Positions 24,362 to 34,165 of a stretch of DNA of 36,286 nucleotides are shown here, piece by piece; the stretch's first letter is position 1; each line of letters begins with the position of its first letter. Source of the DNA: Actinomycetes bacterium (GTDB taxonomy: Bacteria; Actinomycetota; Acidimicrobiia; Acidimicrobiales; Palsa-688). The translations under genes were made by a program, and so were the position numbers. Below the pieces are notes generated by a model. That model saw only the letters and a program-made list of their open reading frames with translations, ran no database searches and was not told the DNA's origin. The stretch lies in assembly GCA_021838445.1 (NCBI GenBank), contig JAKCDU010000035.1:1-36286 (forward strand). The letters are read 5' to 3'.

Positions 24362-25120
24362 TCAACCCACCCACAGCGAGATGGCCACGGCCAGGCCGGC
24401 GACGACCACCACCCGGCGCAGCACCCCGGCGGGGATCAGATTGACCGAGCGAGAGCCGAGCCAACCACCGATCAGGCTGCACGCCGCCATCACCGGCACC
24501 AGCGTCCAGACCACCCGCCCGGAGAACATGAAGAACACCGCCGCCACCAGGTTGATCAGGAACGACAGCGCCTGCTTCAAGGCGTTGACCCGGGCCAGGG
24601 AGTCGGAGCTGAACAGACCGAGCACGGCCAGGAGCATGATGCCGAGACCGGCCCCGAAAAACCCCCCGTAGACGGCCGCCCCGAAACAACTGGCGGTGAG
24701 GGCTATCCCGTGCCCCCGCCTTCCCGGCTCGCTGGCTCCGATCCGGCGGCGGAGGGGTTCCTGGAACAGGAGCAGGGCGCACGAGGCCACGATCAGGTAG
24801 GGGACGGCCACCCGGAAGGCGTGGCTGGGGATGGTCAGGAGCAGGATGGAGCCGGCCAGCCCGCCGACCGCCACCACCGCCGCCAGCGCCCGCCCCCGGG
24901 CCAGCTGGGGGCGTAGGTCGTCGCGCTGGGTGTAGGCCCCCGACAGGTAGCCGGGCAGCAGCGAGACGGTGTTGGTGACATTGGAGGCGACGGCGGGCAC
25001 CCCGAGGCCGATCAGGGTGGGGAACGATATGAGCGTTCCGCCACCGGCTATGGCGTTGACCGCGCCGGCCGCCACCGCGGCGGCGCCGGCCAGGACGTAA
25101 TCAGCAGCGTGCAGGGGCAC
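24362..25120 (-). CDS. TSUP-family (TauE/SafE) membrane permease
   Basis: A 252-residue, eight-helix membrane protein of the sulfite/sulfonate exporter TauE/SafE group. The N-terminal repeat has VNAIAGGGTLISFPTLIGLGVPAVASNVTNTVSL (read in parts) and the second half has GAAVYGGFFGAGLGIMLLAVLGLF, the internal duplication typical of the family. Substrates in this family are sulfur-containing anions or other organic anions; none can be assigned here. GTG 25120 lies 18 nt after the holA stop, so it is probably the last gene of the thioredoxin-folP-holA operon. Confidence 0.85.
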   Translation of the reverse strand: MPLHAADYVLAGAAAVAAGAVNAIAGGGTLISFPTLIGLGVPAVASNVTNTVSLLPGYLSGAYTQRDDLRPQLARGRALAAVVAVGGLAGSILLLTIPSHAFRVAVPYLIVASCALLLFQEPLRRRIGASEPGRRGHGIALTASCFGAAVYGGFFGAGLGIMLLAVLGLFSSDSLARVNALKQALSFLINLVAAVFFMFSGRVVWTLVPVMAACSLIGGWLGSRSVNLIPAGVLRRVVVVAGLAVAISLWVG

Positions 25121-25138
25121 CGGGCGGGGTGACTCGCC

Positions 25139-26164
25139 TCAGCGCCGGCCGGTAGGGGCGGGACGGCGGGATGCGGGACGCGACCGGGCCAGGCGGCACA
25201 ATCGGGCCACCAGCACCTCGAGGACGGCCTCGGCCGGCCAGGCACTGTCGCCCTTCAGTGCCACCTCGGCGGCCGCGACCAGGCTGATGGCGTCGGCGAT
25301 GTGGTCGGAGCCCCACTGCTGGGCCGAGCGCAGGGCCTTCTTGGCCGGGTAGGTGCTGCGCCCTTTGGCGATACCCATGGCCTCCGCGGCCTGGGCCTCA
25401 CCGCGGATGGACGGGCTGTCCACGCGCATGAGTGACTGCACGTGGCGGGCGATGATGGCCAGCACCACCAGGGGGTGGCGGGCGCCCCCGTCGAGCAGGC
25501 GGTGCAGCTGTGACAGGGCTACCGCCACGTTGCCGTCGTCGATGCTGTCGGTGAAGGCCCACGGGGTGACCGATCCGGCCTGCCCCATGTACGGCTCGAG
25601 ATCATCGCGCGACAGGCGCGCCCCGGCCCCGAAGGCCGCTTCGAGGACCTCGAGGATGGCCAGCAGGCGACTGGCGTCCTCCCCCAGGTGGTCGGCCAGG
25701 GCGGCCACGGCCGGACCGTCGAGGTGCAGCCCCGACTCGCGGACCCGGGCGGCGATCCACTCGCCGGACTTTCGGCTGTCCACCGCGGTGGACTCCACCC
25801 GGCCCTTGGCCTTGGCCGCGACGGCGAGCTTGGGCGGCGTCTGACCGCCCCCGGCCACCAGCACCAGGGCGGTGGTGTCCAGCGGGTCCTCGAGGTAGGC
25901 GATGAGCGGCGCCACGTCGTCGGTCGTCCACGAGCCGACGTCGCGGACCACCACCACCCGCCGGCCGGCGAGAAAGGGCGGCGTGGCGCAGGCGTCGGCC
26001 ACCGCGGCCAGGTCCACCTCGGGGCCGCTGTAGTCCTCGAGGACCAGCGACCGGTCCTCCCCGGCCACCAGTTCGCCTACGACACGGGCCAGGGCGGCGC
26101 CCACCAGGACCGGGTCGCCGCCTTCGACCAGCACCACCGGCGGGACTCCTCCCGACGGGCTCAC
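25139..26164 (-). CDS. holA: DNA polymerase III delta subunit
   Basis: A 341-residue clamp-loader delta subunit that opens the beta sliding clamp. It has the divergent AAA+ N-terminal fold (VVLVEGGDPVLVGAALARVV ... TPPFLAGRRVVVVRDVGSW), KSGEWIAARVRESGLHLDGPAVAALADHLGEDASRLLAILEVLE in the middle, and the C-terminal collar (HPLVVLAIIARHVQSLMRV). Walker A is absent, as normal for delta. GTG 26164 overlaps the folP-like stop (GTGA); a longer start at 26242 would overlap that gene by 80 nt and is rejected. Confidence 0.9.
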   Translation of the reverse strand: MSPSGGVPPVVLVEGGDPVLVGAALARVVGELVAGEDRSLVLEDYSGPEVDLAAVADACATPPFLAGRRVVVVRDVGSWTTDDVAPLIAYLEDPLDTTALVLVAGGGQTPPKLAVAAKAKGRVESTAVDSRKSGEWIAARVRESGLHLDGPAVAALADHLGEDASRLLAILEVLEAAFGAGARLSRDDLEPYMGQAGSVTPWAFTDSIDDGNVAVALSQLHRLLDGGARHPLVVLAIIARHVQSLMRVDSPSIRGEAQAAEAMGIAKGRSTYPAKKALRSAQQWGSDHIADAISLVAAAEVALKGDSAWPAEAVLEVLVARLCRLARSRPASRRPAPTGRR

Positions 26165-27006
26165 GCCGGTTCCAGCAGGGAGGCGACGGTGTCGGCCACC
26201 CGGCGGGCCGAGCGCACGTCGTGGGCCCGTAGGATGCGGCACCCGAGGGCCACCCCGAGCGAGTGGGCGGCTATCGTCGCCTCGGCCCGGTCCCCGACCT
26301 CGAGGTCGAACATCCGCCCGAGGAAGGTCTTGTTCGACGCCGACAGGAGTAGCGGGTAGCCGAGACCGGCGAGGCGCTCCGAGGCCCGCAGCAGCTCGAG
26401 GGACTGTTCGGCGGTCTTGCCGAGGTCCAGCCCGGCGTCGACGACGATGCGCGACGGGGGCAGGCCGGCGGCCCGGGCCCGGTCAGCCCGCTCGAGCAGG
26501 AAGCGGGCCACGTCGGCGACCACGTCGTCGTAGCGGGGTTCGGGGTCGGCGATGCGCGGGCCGATGCGGATGTGGGTGGCCACCACCGTGGCCCCCGCCT
26601 CGGCGGCGGCGGGCAGGTAGTCGGGGTCGGCGAAGCCGCTGATGTCGTTGCCGACCACCGCGCCCACCCGGTAGGCCTCCCGGGCCACCGACGCCCGCCA
26701 CGTGTCGACCGACAGGGGCAGGTCGAAACGGGCCCGCAGCGCCTCGATGGCCGGCACCACCCGGTCCATCTCCTCGGACTCGGTGACCTCCGGGCCGGGA
26801 CCGGCCTTGACCCCGCCCACGTCGAGCAGGTCGGCGCCGTCGGCGACGAGCCGGTCGGCCAGCGCGAAGAACCGGTCGAGGTCCCAGTACTGGCCCCGGT
26901 CGTAGAACGAGTCGGGCGTGCGGTTGAGGATCCCCATCACCAGGGCCCGCGAGGTGATGTCGTAGCTTCGCTCCCCGAGCTCCAGCCGGGGGTACACCGA
27001 GGTCAC
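26161..27006 (-). CDS. folP2: FolP2-type dihydropteroate synthase paralogue
   Basis: A 281-residue pterin-binding TIM barrel. The first motif reads MGILNRTPDSFYDRG where true synthases have MGxxNxTPDSFSDGG. VGGVKAGPG replaces the usual IGGESTRPG, so the substrate-binding STRP loop is missing, and the phosphate-binding SRK is SNK (SASNKTFLG). Those same changes mark the mycobacterial FolP2 branch, which as I recall does not replace FolP1 for folate synthesis. HDV near the end is kept. Its biological reaction is unknown. The start GTG 27006 is inferred, being the first start after the thioredoxin stop. It shares a 4-nt overlap with holA. Confidence 0.78.
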   Translation of the reverse strand: MTSVYPRLELGERSYDITSRALVMGILNRTPDSFYDRGQYWDLDRFFALADRLVADGADLLDVGGVKAGPGPEVTESEEMDRVVPAIEALRARFDLPLSVDTWRASVAREAYRVGAVVGNDISGFADPDYLPAAAEAGATVVATHIRIGPRIADPEPRYDDVVADVARFLLERADRARAAGLPPSRIVVDAGLDLGKTAEQSLELLRASERLAGLGYPLLLSASNKTFLGRMFDLEVGDRAEATIAAHSLGVALGCRILRAHDVRSARRVADTVASLLEPA

Positions 27007-27022
27007 AGGCAGCCGGCCCGGC

Positions 27023-27757
27023 TCAGAACAGGCGAGCCGTGAGCTGCTTGCGGTAGCTGATGGTGCGGGGGTCGTCGGGACCGAGGATCTCCAGGAGATC
27101 CACGAACTCCTGGCGGGCGGCGTCGTCGGTGCGGACCCGCTCGAGCAGCTCGTCGAGCTTGCGCTCCACGCCCTCGGGGGCCGCCCCCGTGGCCTGGTCG
27201 GCCTCACCCCCTAGACGGGCCTGGGCGGCGATGTGGCGGGTCTCGGCCGACTCGGGGACCTTGGCCAGGAGGCTCAGCGCCTCGTCCCGGCGGGCCTGGT
27301 CGGGCCGCTCGGCGACGAGCAGGGCGGCCAGGGCCAGCACGGCCTCCTCGTTGGCCGGCTCCAGGGCCAGGGCCTGGCGCAGCGACGGCTCGTCACCCTT
27401 GGCGATCAGCAGGTCGGCCTCGCTGGGCGGCGGGTTGAGCCCGGCGATCCACTGCCGTACCGCCGGTTCGGGCAGGGCCCCGATGAAGCTGTCCACGACC
27501 TTGCGGTCCCGGATGGCGTAGACCGCGGGGATGGACTGGACCTGGAAGGTGGCCGCCGAGCGGGGGTTGGCGTCGACGTCGATCTTCACCAGCTCGACCC
27601 CGGGCGTCTCCCCCACGACCTTCTCCAGGATGGGGCCGAGCGTGCGGCACGGGCCGCACCACTCCGCCCACAGGTCGACCACGATCGTCGCCTGGGTCGA
27701 ACGGTCGAGGACGGTGGTCTCGAAAGTGGCGTCGTTGACGTCGGTTGCGGCGGACAT
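27023..27757 (-). CDS. Thioredoxin-fold protein with TPR-like C-terminal domain (CnoX/YbbN type)
   Basis: A 244-residue cytoplasmic protein. The N-terminal thioredoxin domain (about 1-110) keeps the active site WCGPC (Cys34, Cys37) and the cis-proline loop (SIPAVYAI). The C-terminal half (from about 115) is alpha-helical with tetratricopeptide-like repeats (SLRQALALEPANEEAVLALAALLVAERPDQARRDEAL, read in parts), as in CnoX, the chaperone-redoxin that protects substrates for GroEL and DnaK. The active WCGPC means it could be redox-active, unlike E. coli YbbN. ATG 27757 has GGAAGG 13 nt upstream. It heads the operon with the FolP2-like protein, holA and the TSUP permease, and is divergent from the APH-like gene. 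Confidence 0.85.
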   Translation of the reverse strand: MSAATDVNDATFETTVLDRSTQATIVVDLWAEWCGPCRTLGPILEKVVGETPGVELVKIDVDANPRSAATFQVQSIPAVYAIRDRKVVDSFIGALPEPAVRQWIAGLNPPPSEADLLIAKGDEPSLRQALALEPANEEAVLALAALLVAERPDQARRDEALSLLAKVPESAETRHIAAQARLGGEADQATGAAPEGVERKLDELLERVRTDDAARQEFVDLLEILGPDDPRTISYRKQLTARLF

Positions 27758-27792
27758 GGGTGGGCTCGATCCTTCCGGTAGCTTCTTGGGTC

Positions 27793-28863
27793 ATGGGCGA
27801 CCCGGAGCTCCAGGGTACAGAGGCACCGAGGGGAATCGACGCCCCTCGCGTCACCGAGTGGTTCTCGCAGCACGTGGCGGGGGTGGAGCCGCCCCTGCAC
27901 TTCGAGTTGGTGGCCGGCGGCCGCAGCAACCTCACCTTCGTGGTCAGCGACGCGGCCGGCGCCCGTTACGTGCTGAGGCGTCCCCCCACCGGTCACCTGC
28001 TCCCGACCGCTCACGACATGGAACGCGAGCACCGCATCATCTCAGCCATGGGCCCCGCCGGCATACCGGTCGCCCCCGCGCTCGGGCTGTGCCAGGACCC
28101 CGAGGTCAATGGCGCCCCGTTCTACGTCATGGGCTTCGTCGACGGGGTCATCGCCCGCAGCAACGCCGACGTGGAGAAGGCCTTCGACGAGGCCGCCCGA
28201 GGCCGGGCCAGCACCGCCTTGGTGGACACCCTCGTGGAGATACACCGCGCCGACCCCGACGAGATAGGTCTCGGGGATCTAGGGCGCAAGGAGGGCTACA
28301 TCCCCCGGCAGCTGAAGCGCTGGTTCAGCAACTACCAGGCCGCCAACACCGCCCGCGGCGGCCAGCCCATCCCGGCCGTGGAGGAGATCCACGACCGCCT
28401 CGCCGCCCGCATCCCCGAGCAGGGTCGGGCGTCGGTGGTCCACGGCGACTACCGCCTGGATAACTGCGTCATCGCCCCCGACGGCTCAAAAGTCACCGCG
28501 GTGCTGGACTGGGAGCTGTGCACCCTCGGCGACCCCCTCGCCGACCTCGGCCAGCTGCTGGTCTACTGGCCCGAGCCGGGGGAGTTCTCGGCCCTCAACC
28601 AGACGGCCACCACCATGCCCGGATTCGCCCGGCGGCGGGACCTGATCGACCGCTACCGGGAGCGGTCCGGCCGGGACCTCCCCGAGCTGAGTTTCTACGT
28701 GGCCTTCGCCCACTGGAAGCTGGCCTGCATCCTCGAAGGGGTCTACGCCCGCTACGTGGGGGGGGCCATGGGTGACGACGGCCACGACCCCGGCCAGCTC
28801 CCCGAGAACATCGCCTGGCTGACCGACCGGGCCCGGGGGGCACTGGACGGTCAGGCCCTGTGA
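27793..28863 (+). CDS. APH-family phosphotransferase (ACAD10/11-like)
   Basis: A 356-residue kinase-fold protein. The N-terminal lobe has LVAGGRSNLTFVVSDAAGARYVLRRPP; the catalytic loop is VVHGDYRLDNC (the Brenner HGDxxxxN motif) and the Mg-binding segment is AVLDWELCTLGDPLADLG. This subgroup, related to the N-terminal kinase of ACAD10/11 in animals, is frequent in actinobacteria; those kinases phosphorylate 4-hydroxy fatty acyl-CoA. A fatty acyl or hydroxyacyl substrate is therefore plausible but unproven. It is not a likely antibiotic-resistance gene. ATG 27793; the stop overlaps the PAC2 gene start (GTGA). Confidence 0.85.
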   Translation: MGDPELQGTEAPRGIDAPRVTEWFSQHVAGVEPPLHFELVAGGRSNLTFVVSDAAGARYVLRRPPTGHLLPTAHDMEREHRIISAMGPAGIPVAPALGLCQDPEVNGAPFYVMGFVDGVIARSNADVEKAFDEAARGRASTALVDTLVEIHRADPDEIGLGDLGRKEGYIPRQLKRWFSNYQAANTARGGQPIPAVEEIHDRLAARIPEQGRASVVHGDYRLDNCVIAPDGSKVTAVLDWELCTLGDPLADLGQLLVYWPEPGEFSALNQTATTMPGFARRRDLIDRYRERSGRDLPELSFYVAFAHWKLACILEGVYARYVGGAMGDDGHDPGQLPENIAWLTDRARGALDGQAL

Positions 28864-29735
28864 GCGCCGGGGATCAGCCCCTCGTCAAGATCCACCACTG
28901 GCCGGCCCTAGAGCGCCCCGTCCTGGTGATGTGCCTGGAAGGGTGGATCGACGCCGGCGTGGCCGCGTCCTCGGCCTGCAACCACCTCATGGCCGCCATG
29001 CCTCACGACCTGGTCGCCACCTTCGACGCCGACGAGCTGATCGACTACCGGGCCCGGCGGCCCACCCTGCGCATCGTCAACGGCGTGGACGAGGACCTGC
29101 GCTGGCCCGAGATCAAGTTGCACGCCGCCACCAACCGGACCGGCCGCACGGTGCTCGTGCTATCGGGGCCGGAGCCCGACATGCGTTGGCAGCGCTTCTG
29201 CGCCGAGGTCGTCGGACTGGCCAGCCGGCTCGAGGTGGAGAAGGTCATAGGCCTCGGCGCCTTCCCGGCGCCGGTCCCCCACACCCGTCCGGTACGCCTG
29301 GTCGGGACCTCCCCGAGTGCCGAATCGGCGGCCGCGGTCGGTTTCCTGCCGGCGGGGATCGAGGTCCCCGCCGGGGTCCAGGGAGCCCTCGAGGTGGCCT
29401 TCGGCCAGGCGTCCATCTCGGCCGTCGGGCTGTGGGCCCGGGTCCCCCACTACCTGGCCGCCATGCCCTACCCGGCGGCGGCGGTGGCCCTGCTGGAAGG
29501 CCTGGCCCGCGTCGCCGACATCGAGGTCGACACCGCCACCCTGCAGGCGGCGGCCGCCCTCACCAGCCAGCAGGTCGCCTCCCTCATCGCGGGGAGCGAG
29601 GAGCACAGCGCCCTGGTCCGCCAGCTCGAGGAGCAGCACGACAGCGAGATGTCGTCGGAGGTCGGCGAGTTCGGCGATCTGCCCTCGGGCGACGAGATCG
29701 CCGCCGAGCTGGAGCGCTTCTTGCGAGGCGAGTAG
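28860..29735 (+). CDS. PAC2-family protein
   Basis: A 291-residue protein of the proteasome-assembly-chaperone-2 family, common in actinobacteria. Visible landmarks are LEGWIDAGVAASSA, FDADELIDYRARRP, IVLSGPEPD-type LVLSGPEPDMRW, VIGLGAFPAPVPHTRPV and the segment LWARVPHYLAAMPYPAAAVALLEGLARV. It ends in a Glu-rich helical tail (EEQHDSEMSSEVGEFGDLPSGDEIAAELERFL, in outline) that resembles the acidic C-termini of bacterial proteasome partners. No proteasome gene is in the window, so its task is unknown. GTG 28860 overlaps the upstream stop. Confidence 0.88.
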   Translation: MSAGDQPLVKIHHWPALERPVLVMCLEGWIDAGVAASSACNHLMAAMPHDLVATFDADELIDYRARRPTLRIVNGVDEDLRWPEIKLHAATNRTGRTVLVLSGPEPDMRWQRFCAEVVGLASRLEVEKVIGLGAFPAPVPHTRPVRLVGTSPSAESAAAVGFLPAGIEVPAGVQGALEVAFGQASISAVGLWARVPHYLAAMPYPAAAVALLEGLARVADIEVDTATLQAAAALTSQQVASLIAGSEEHSALVRQLEEQHDSEMSSEVGEFGDLPSGDEIAAELERFLRGE

Positions 29736-29756
29736 TAGACCGGGGCGGCTGCTCCC

Positions 29757-32243
<2,487 letters not shown>

Positions 32244-32280
32244 GACCTTCCAGGCTACCGGGCGGCCTGCCTGCCCCACC

Positions 32281-32322
32281 GTCGATTCGACCGAGCCCCC
32301 ACAGTCGATTTCGACCGAGCCC
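32281..32322. repeat. Two near-identical direct repeats upstream of leuS
   Basis: GTCGATTCGACCGAGCCCC (32281-32299) recurs as GTCGATTTCGACCGAGCCC (32304-32322), one inserted T, period 23 nt. Each copy contains a small inverted repeat TCGA-T-TCGA. It lies between leuS and the divergent tRNA-Ala, where a shared regulator could bind. Confidence 0.7.
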
Positions 32323-32395
32323 GACCGGCGGAGCGGCCCCCACCGACCTGGCTTTCTTGCCGGCCTCTCCGGCTGCTAGAGTCAGCGGACCTTCT

Positions 32396-32469
<74 letters not shown>

Positions 32470-32484
32470 CCCTTTGACCAGCAC

Positions 32485-32679
32485 TTATGCGGTTGGTCGG
32501 ACATCGATGACGAGTTTGGGGTGCCTAACGGGGTGCCTAACTCGAACGAGAGTTAGCCGAACAGAGACTCCATCGCACCCCACGTGGGCGTCGATCGACG
32601 GCTTCACCTGGTGGCGGTAGTGCTGCTCGAGCATCCGCGTCGAGGTGTGCCCGAGGACGTCGGCGATCTCCTCGAGCGG
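32485..32679 (-). pseudogene. C-terminal relic of a tyrosine-family integrase
   Basis: The minus-strand frame that ends at TAA 32487-32485 reads PLEEIADVLGHTSTRM, then LEQHYRHQVKPSIDAHV: the last box of phage-type tyrosine recombinases, with the LGHTS His and the catalytic Tyr. In frame just upstream is a TAG (32682-32680), and nothing beyond it resembles integrase, so only about 64 C-terminal residues survive. Position 16 nt after a tRNA suggests an element that inserted in the tRNA-Ala 3' end and lost most of its DNA. Confidence 0.65.
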
Positions 32680-32708
32680 CTAGTCGACAGCTCGGGCCCC
32701 CACCCCCC

Positions 32709-32984
32709 ACGGCGGCCGGGCAGGCCCTGTGGTGCCATCACGCCCTACCCGTCGAAGCCGTCCTCGACCGCAACGACGGTGTCGACCCGCGCTGGACCGG
32801 CTGGAGCCCCGATGCCGAACGGGCGAAGGAGGAGATCTCCATCGCCGACCAGCACCTGGAGGCCCAGGCAGAAGCCATCAAGCCCAGCGACTGGTCGAGG
32901 CTCGCTCAACAGGCCAGCACGATCTACGACCACATGCTCAGGAACCTCAGGGTCCGGCAAGCACAAGAGCGGACCACGGCTTAG
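32709..32984 (+). pseudogene. 5'-truncated coding relic, function unknown
   Basis: The + strand frame ending at TAG 32982-32984 has coding-like sequence (VDPRWTGWSPDAERAKEEIS, then IADQHLEAQAEAIKPSDWSRL, ending RQAQERTTA) but no start codon; it fades out near the integrase relic. It looks like the C-terminus of an accessory protein cut by a deletion. I do not recognise the family. Opposing short frames are treated as shadows. Confidence 0.4.
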
Positions 32985-33229
32985 ACGCACCCGGCCGAGC
33001 AACATCTGAACGTCGACCAGTCGTTACATCCCGGGGGGCCAGATCTCAGCCTGTGACCACGGGCCGTCTGTCCCCCAATGCCCGGGTGCCTTCCGCAGCA
33101 AGCGCCCCGAGGCAGCGCGCCGCTAAATATGGGTCCCCAGGCCGGCGTTAGGAGACGTCGCGCCTGTGTGCTTCGGGGATGTCTCGGAAGAGTGGTATGG
33201 GATATCTCGCCTTGTAAGTTACGGCGCTG

Positions 33230-33235
33230 TACAAT
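33230..33235 (+). promoter_or_regulatory. -10 box for a leaderless AbrB-type gene (TACAAT)
   Basis: TACAAT, preceded by GCTG, ends 7 nt before ATG 33243, the distance from -10 to a transcription start. Transcription would begin at or next to the start codon. No ribosome site is seen before the ATG, which fits. A -35 box is not clear. Confidence 0.55.
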
Positions 33236-33242
33236 GCAGGAT

Positions 33243-33482
33243 ATGGCTATCACGATCAACGCCAAGGTGTCTCATCGAGGACAGACAAGTTTGCCGGCCG
33301 ACCTACGCCACCGCTGGGGCATCGAGGCAGGTGGGGAGATCGGATTCATCGACCTCGGGAACGCCGCCTTGGTCGTACCCGGCGGGGTAGACGTGGCGCG
33401 CCAGGAACTGCGGCGAGTGCTGCGAGATCGATACGCGACTGGGATCGCGGCGATTGACGATCCAGATCTTGCTGATCAATAG
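33243..33482 (+). CDS. AbrB/SpoVT-type DNA-binding protein (antitoxin-like)
   Basis: A 79-residue protein. Residues 1-45 (VSHRGQTSLPADLRHRWGIEAGGEI and FIDLGNAALVVPGG) form a swapped-hairpin AbrB domain, which binds DNA as a dimer. The C-terminal 30 residues (ARQELRRVLRDRYATGIAAIDDPDLADQ, in outline) resemble the extended toxin-wrapping tail of VapB-type antitoxins. ATG 33243 is preferred over ATG 33234 because of the leaderless promoter. A PIN-like gene follows after 6 nt, so this is probably the antitoxin and autorepressor of a two-gene module. Confidence 0.72.
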   Translation: MAITINAKVSHRGQTSLPADLRHRWGIEAGGEIGFIDLGNAALVVPGGVDVARQELRRVLRDRYATGIAAIDDPDLADQ

Positions 33483-33488
33483 CTCAAC

Positions 33489-33938
33489 GTGCCTCGGACT
33501 TCTGAGCTGGTCATAGTCGACGACCGGTTGCTGATTGAGGAGTTGCTGTTCGGACTCGCCAAGGGTAATGACGTTGCCCTCTGTACGACCTTCTACTGGT
33601 ACTACCGAGCTTGTCGCGCGGCCGTGCTCGGGGCGGGTGGCCATCTCTCCGGTCCGTTCCAGGAATTGGACAACGACGAGCAAGAGCAAGCGATCTTGAG
33701 TCTCCTGGAACTGCGTAGCGATATCGAGCTTCCCGACTCACGACCGACCGTTCCTCGCATGGCCCAGATCGCCAAGCGTCACCCTCGACTCAATCTTCTG
33801 AATCTCGAGGCCGTTGCGGTCGGTCAGCTAACGGGAGCCACGGTATGGCTCTCTGCAGAAGCTGCCGGCGGTGTTCTTCCAGACGTTCTTGATCAAGAAG
33901 GCGTCACGTGGGAGACCGTTCGGATCGTCACGGACTGA
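33489..33938 (+). CDS. PIN-like toxin candidate paired with the AbrB-type protein
   Basis: The 149-residue product opens with LVIVDDRLLIEELL, like the first Asp strand of PIN nucleases, then has a helical region with TTFYWYYRACRAAV and acidic LDNDEQEQAI. It ends with RLNLLNLEAVAVGQLTGATVWLS, like the final PIN helix and strand, where an Asp would be expected but Glu is found (LNLEAVA). Size and gene order (6 nt after an AbrB-type gene, GTG 33489) suit a VapC-like RNase toxin. The family link is by eye only and the catalytic set is incomplete, so a non-nuclease role remains possible. Confidence 0.45.
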   Translation: MPRTSELVIVDDRLLIEELLFGLAKGNDVALCTTFYWYYRACRAAVLGAGGHLSGPFQELDNDEQEQAILSLLELRSDIELPDSRPTVPRMAQIAKRHPRLNLLNLEAVAVGQLTGATVWLSAEAAGGVLPDVLDQEGVTWETVRIVTD

Positions 33939-34165
33939 CCTCCGGAGAATGGCAAGTCCTGCCTTCTCAACACGGTGAGCACGCGCCCACGAGCCGGCGA
34001 TCAGGGTTACCGGCGAGTGCGCTCGGTGCAGACATTCGGGGGCACGGGCGGGACGCCCGAGATGCCGATCTGCCCGCCGACCGACACGTCGGATTCTCGA
34101 ACGCCCGTTCTCGCGTCCCTGCACGCCTCCGAGATGGCGCGCTCTGGGCATGCCACTATGTCTCT

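Noticed and set aside
27793-28863. Aminoglycoside resistance gene
   Set aside because: The APH fold is present but the sequence follows the ACAD10/11-like housekeeping branch, not known resistance enzymes.
32244-32395. T-box riboswitch upstream of leuS
   Set aside because: No specifier-loop or antiterminator-like conserved T-box sequence is seen; only a direct repeat.
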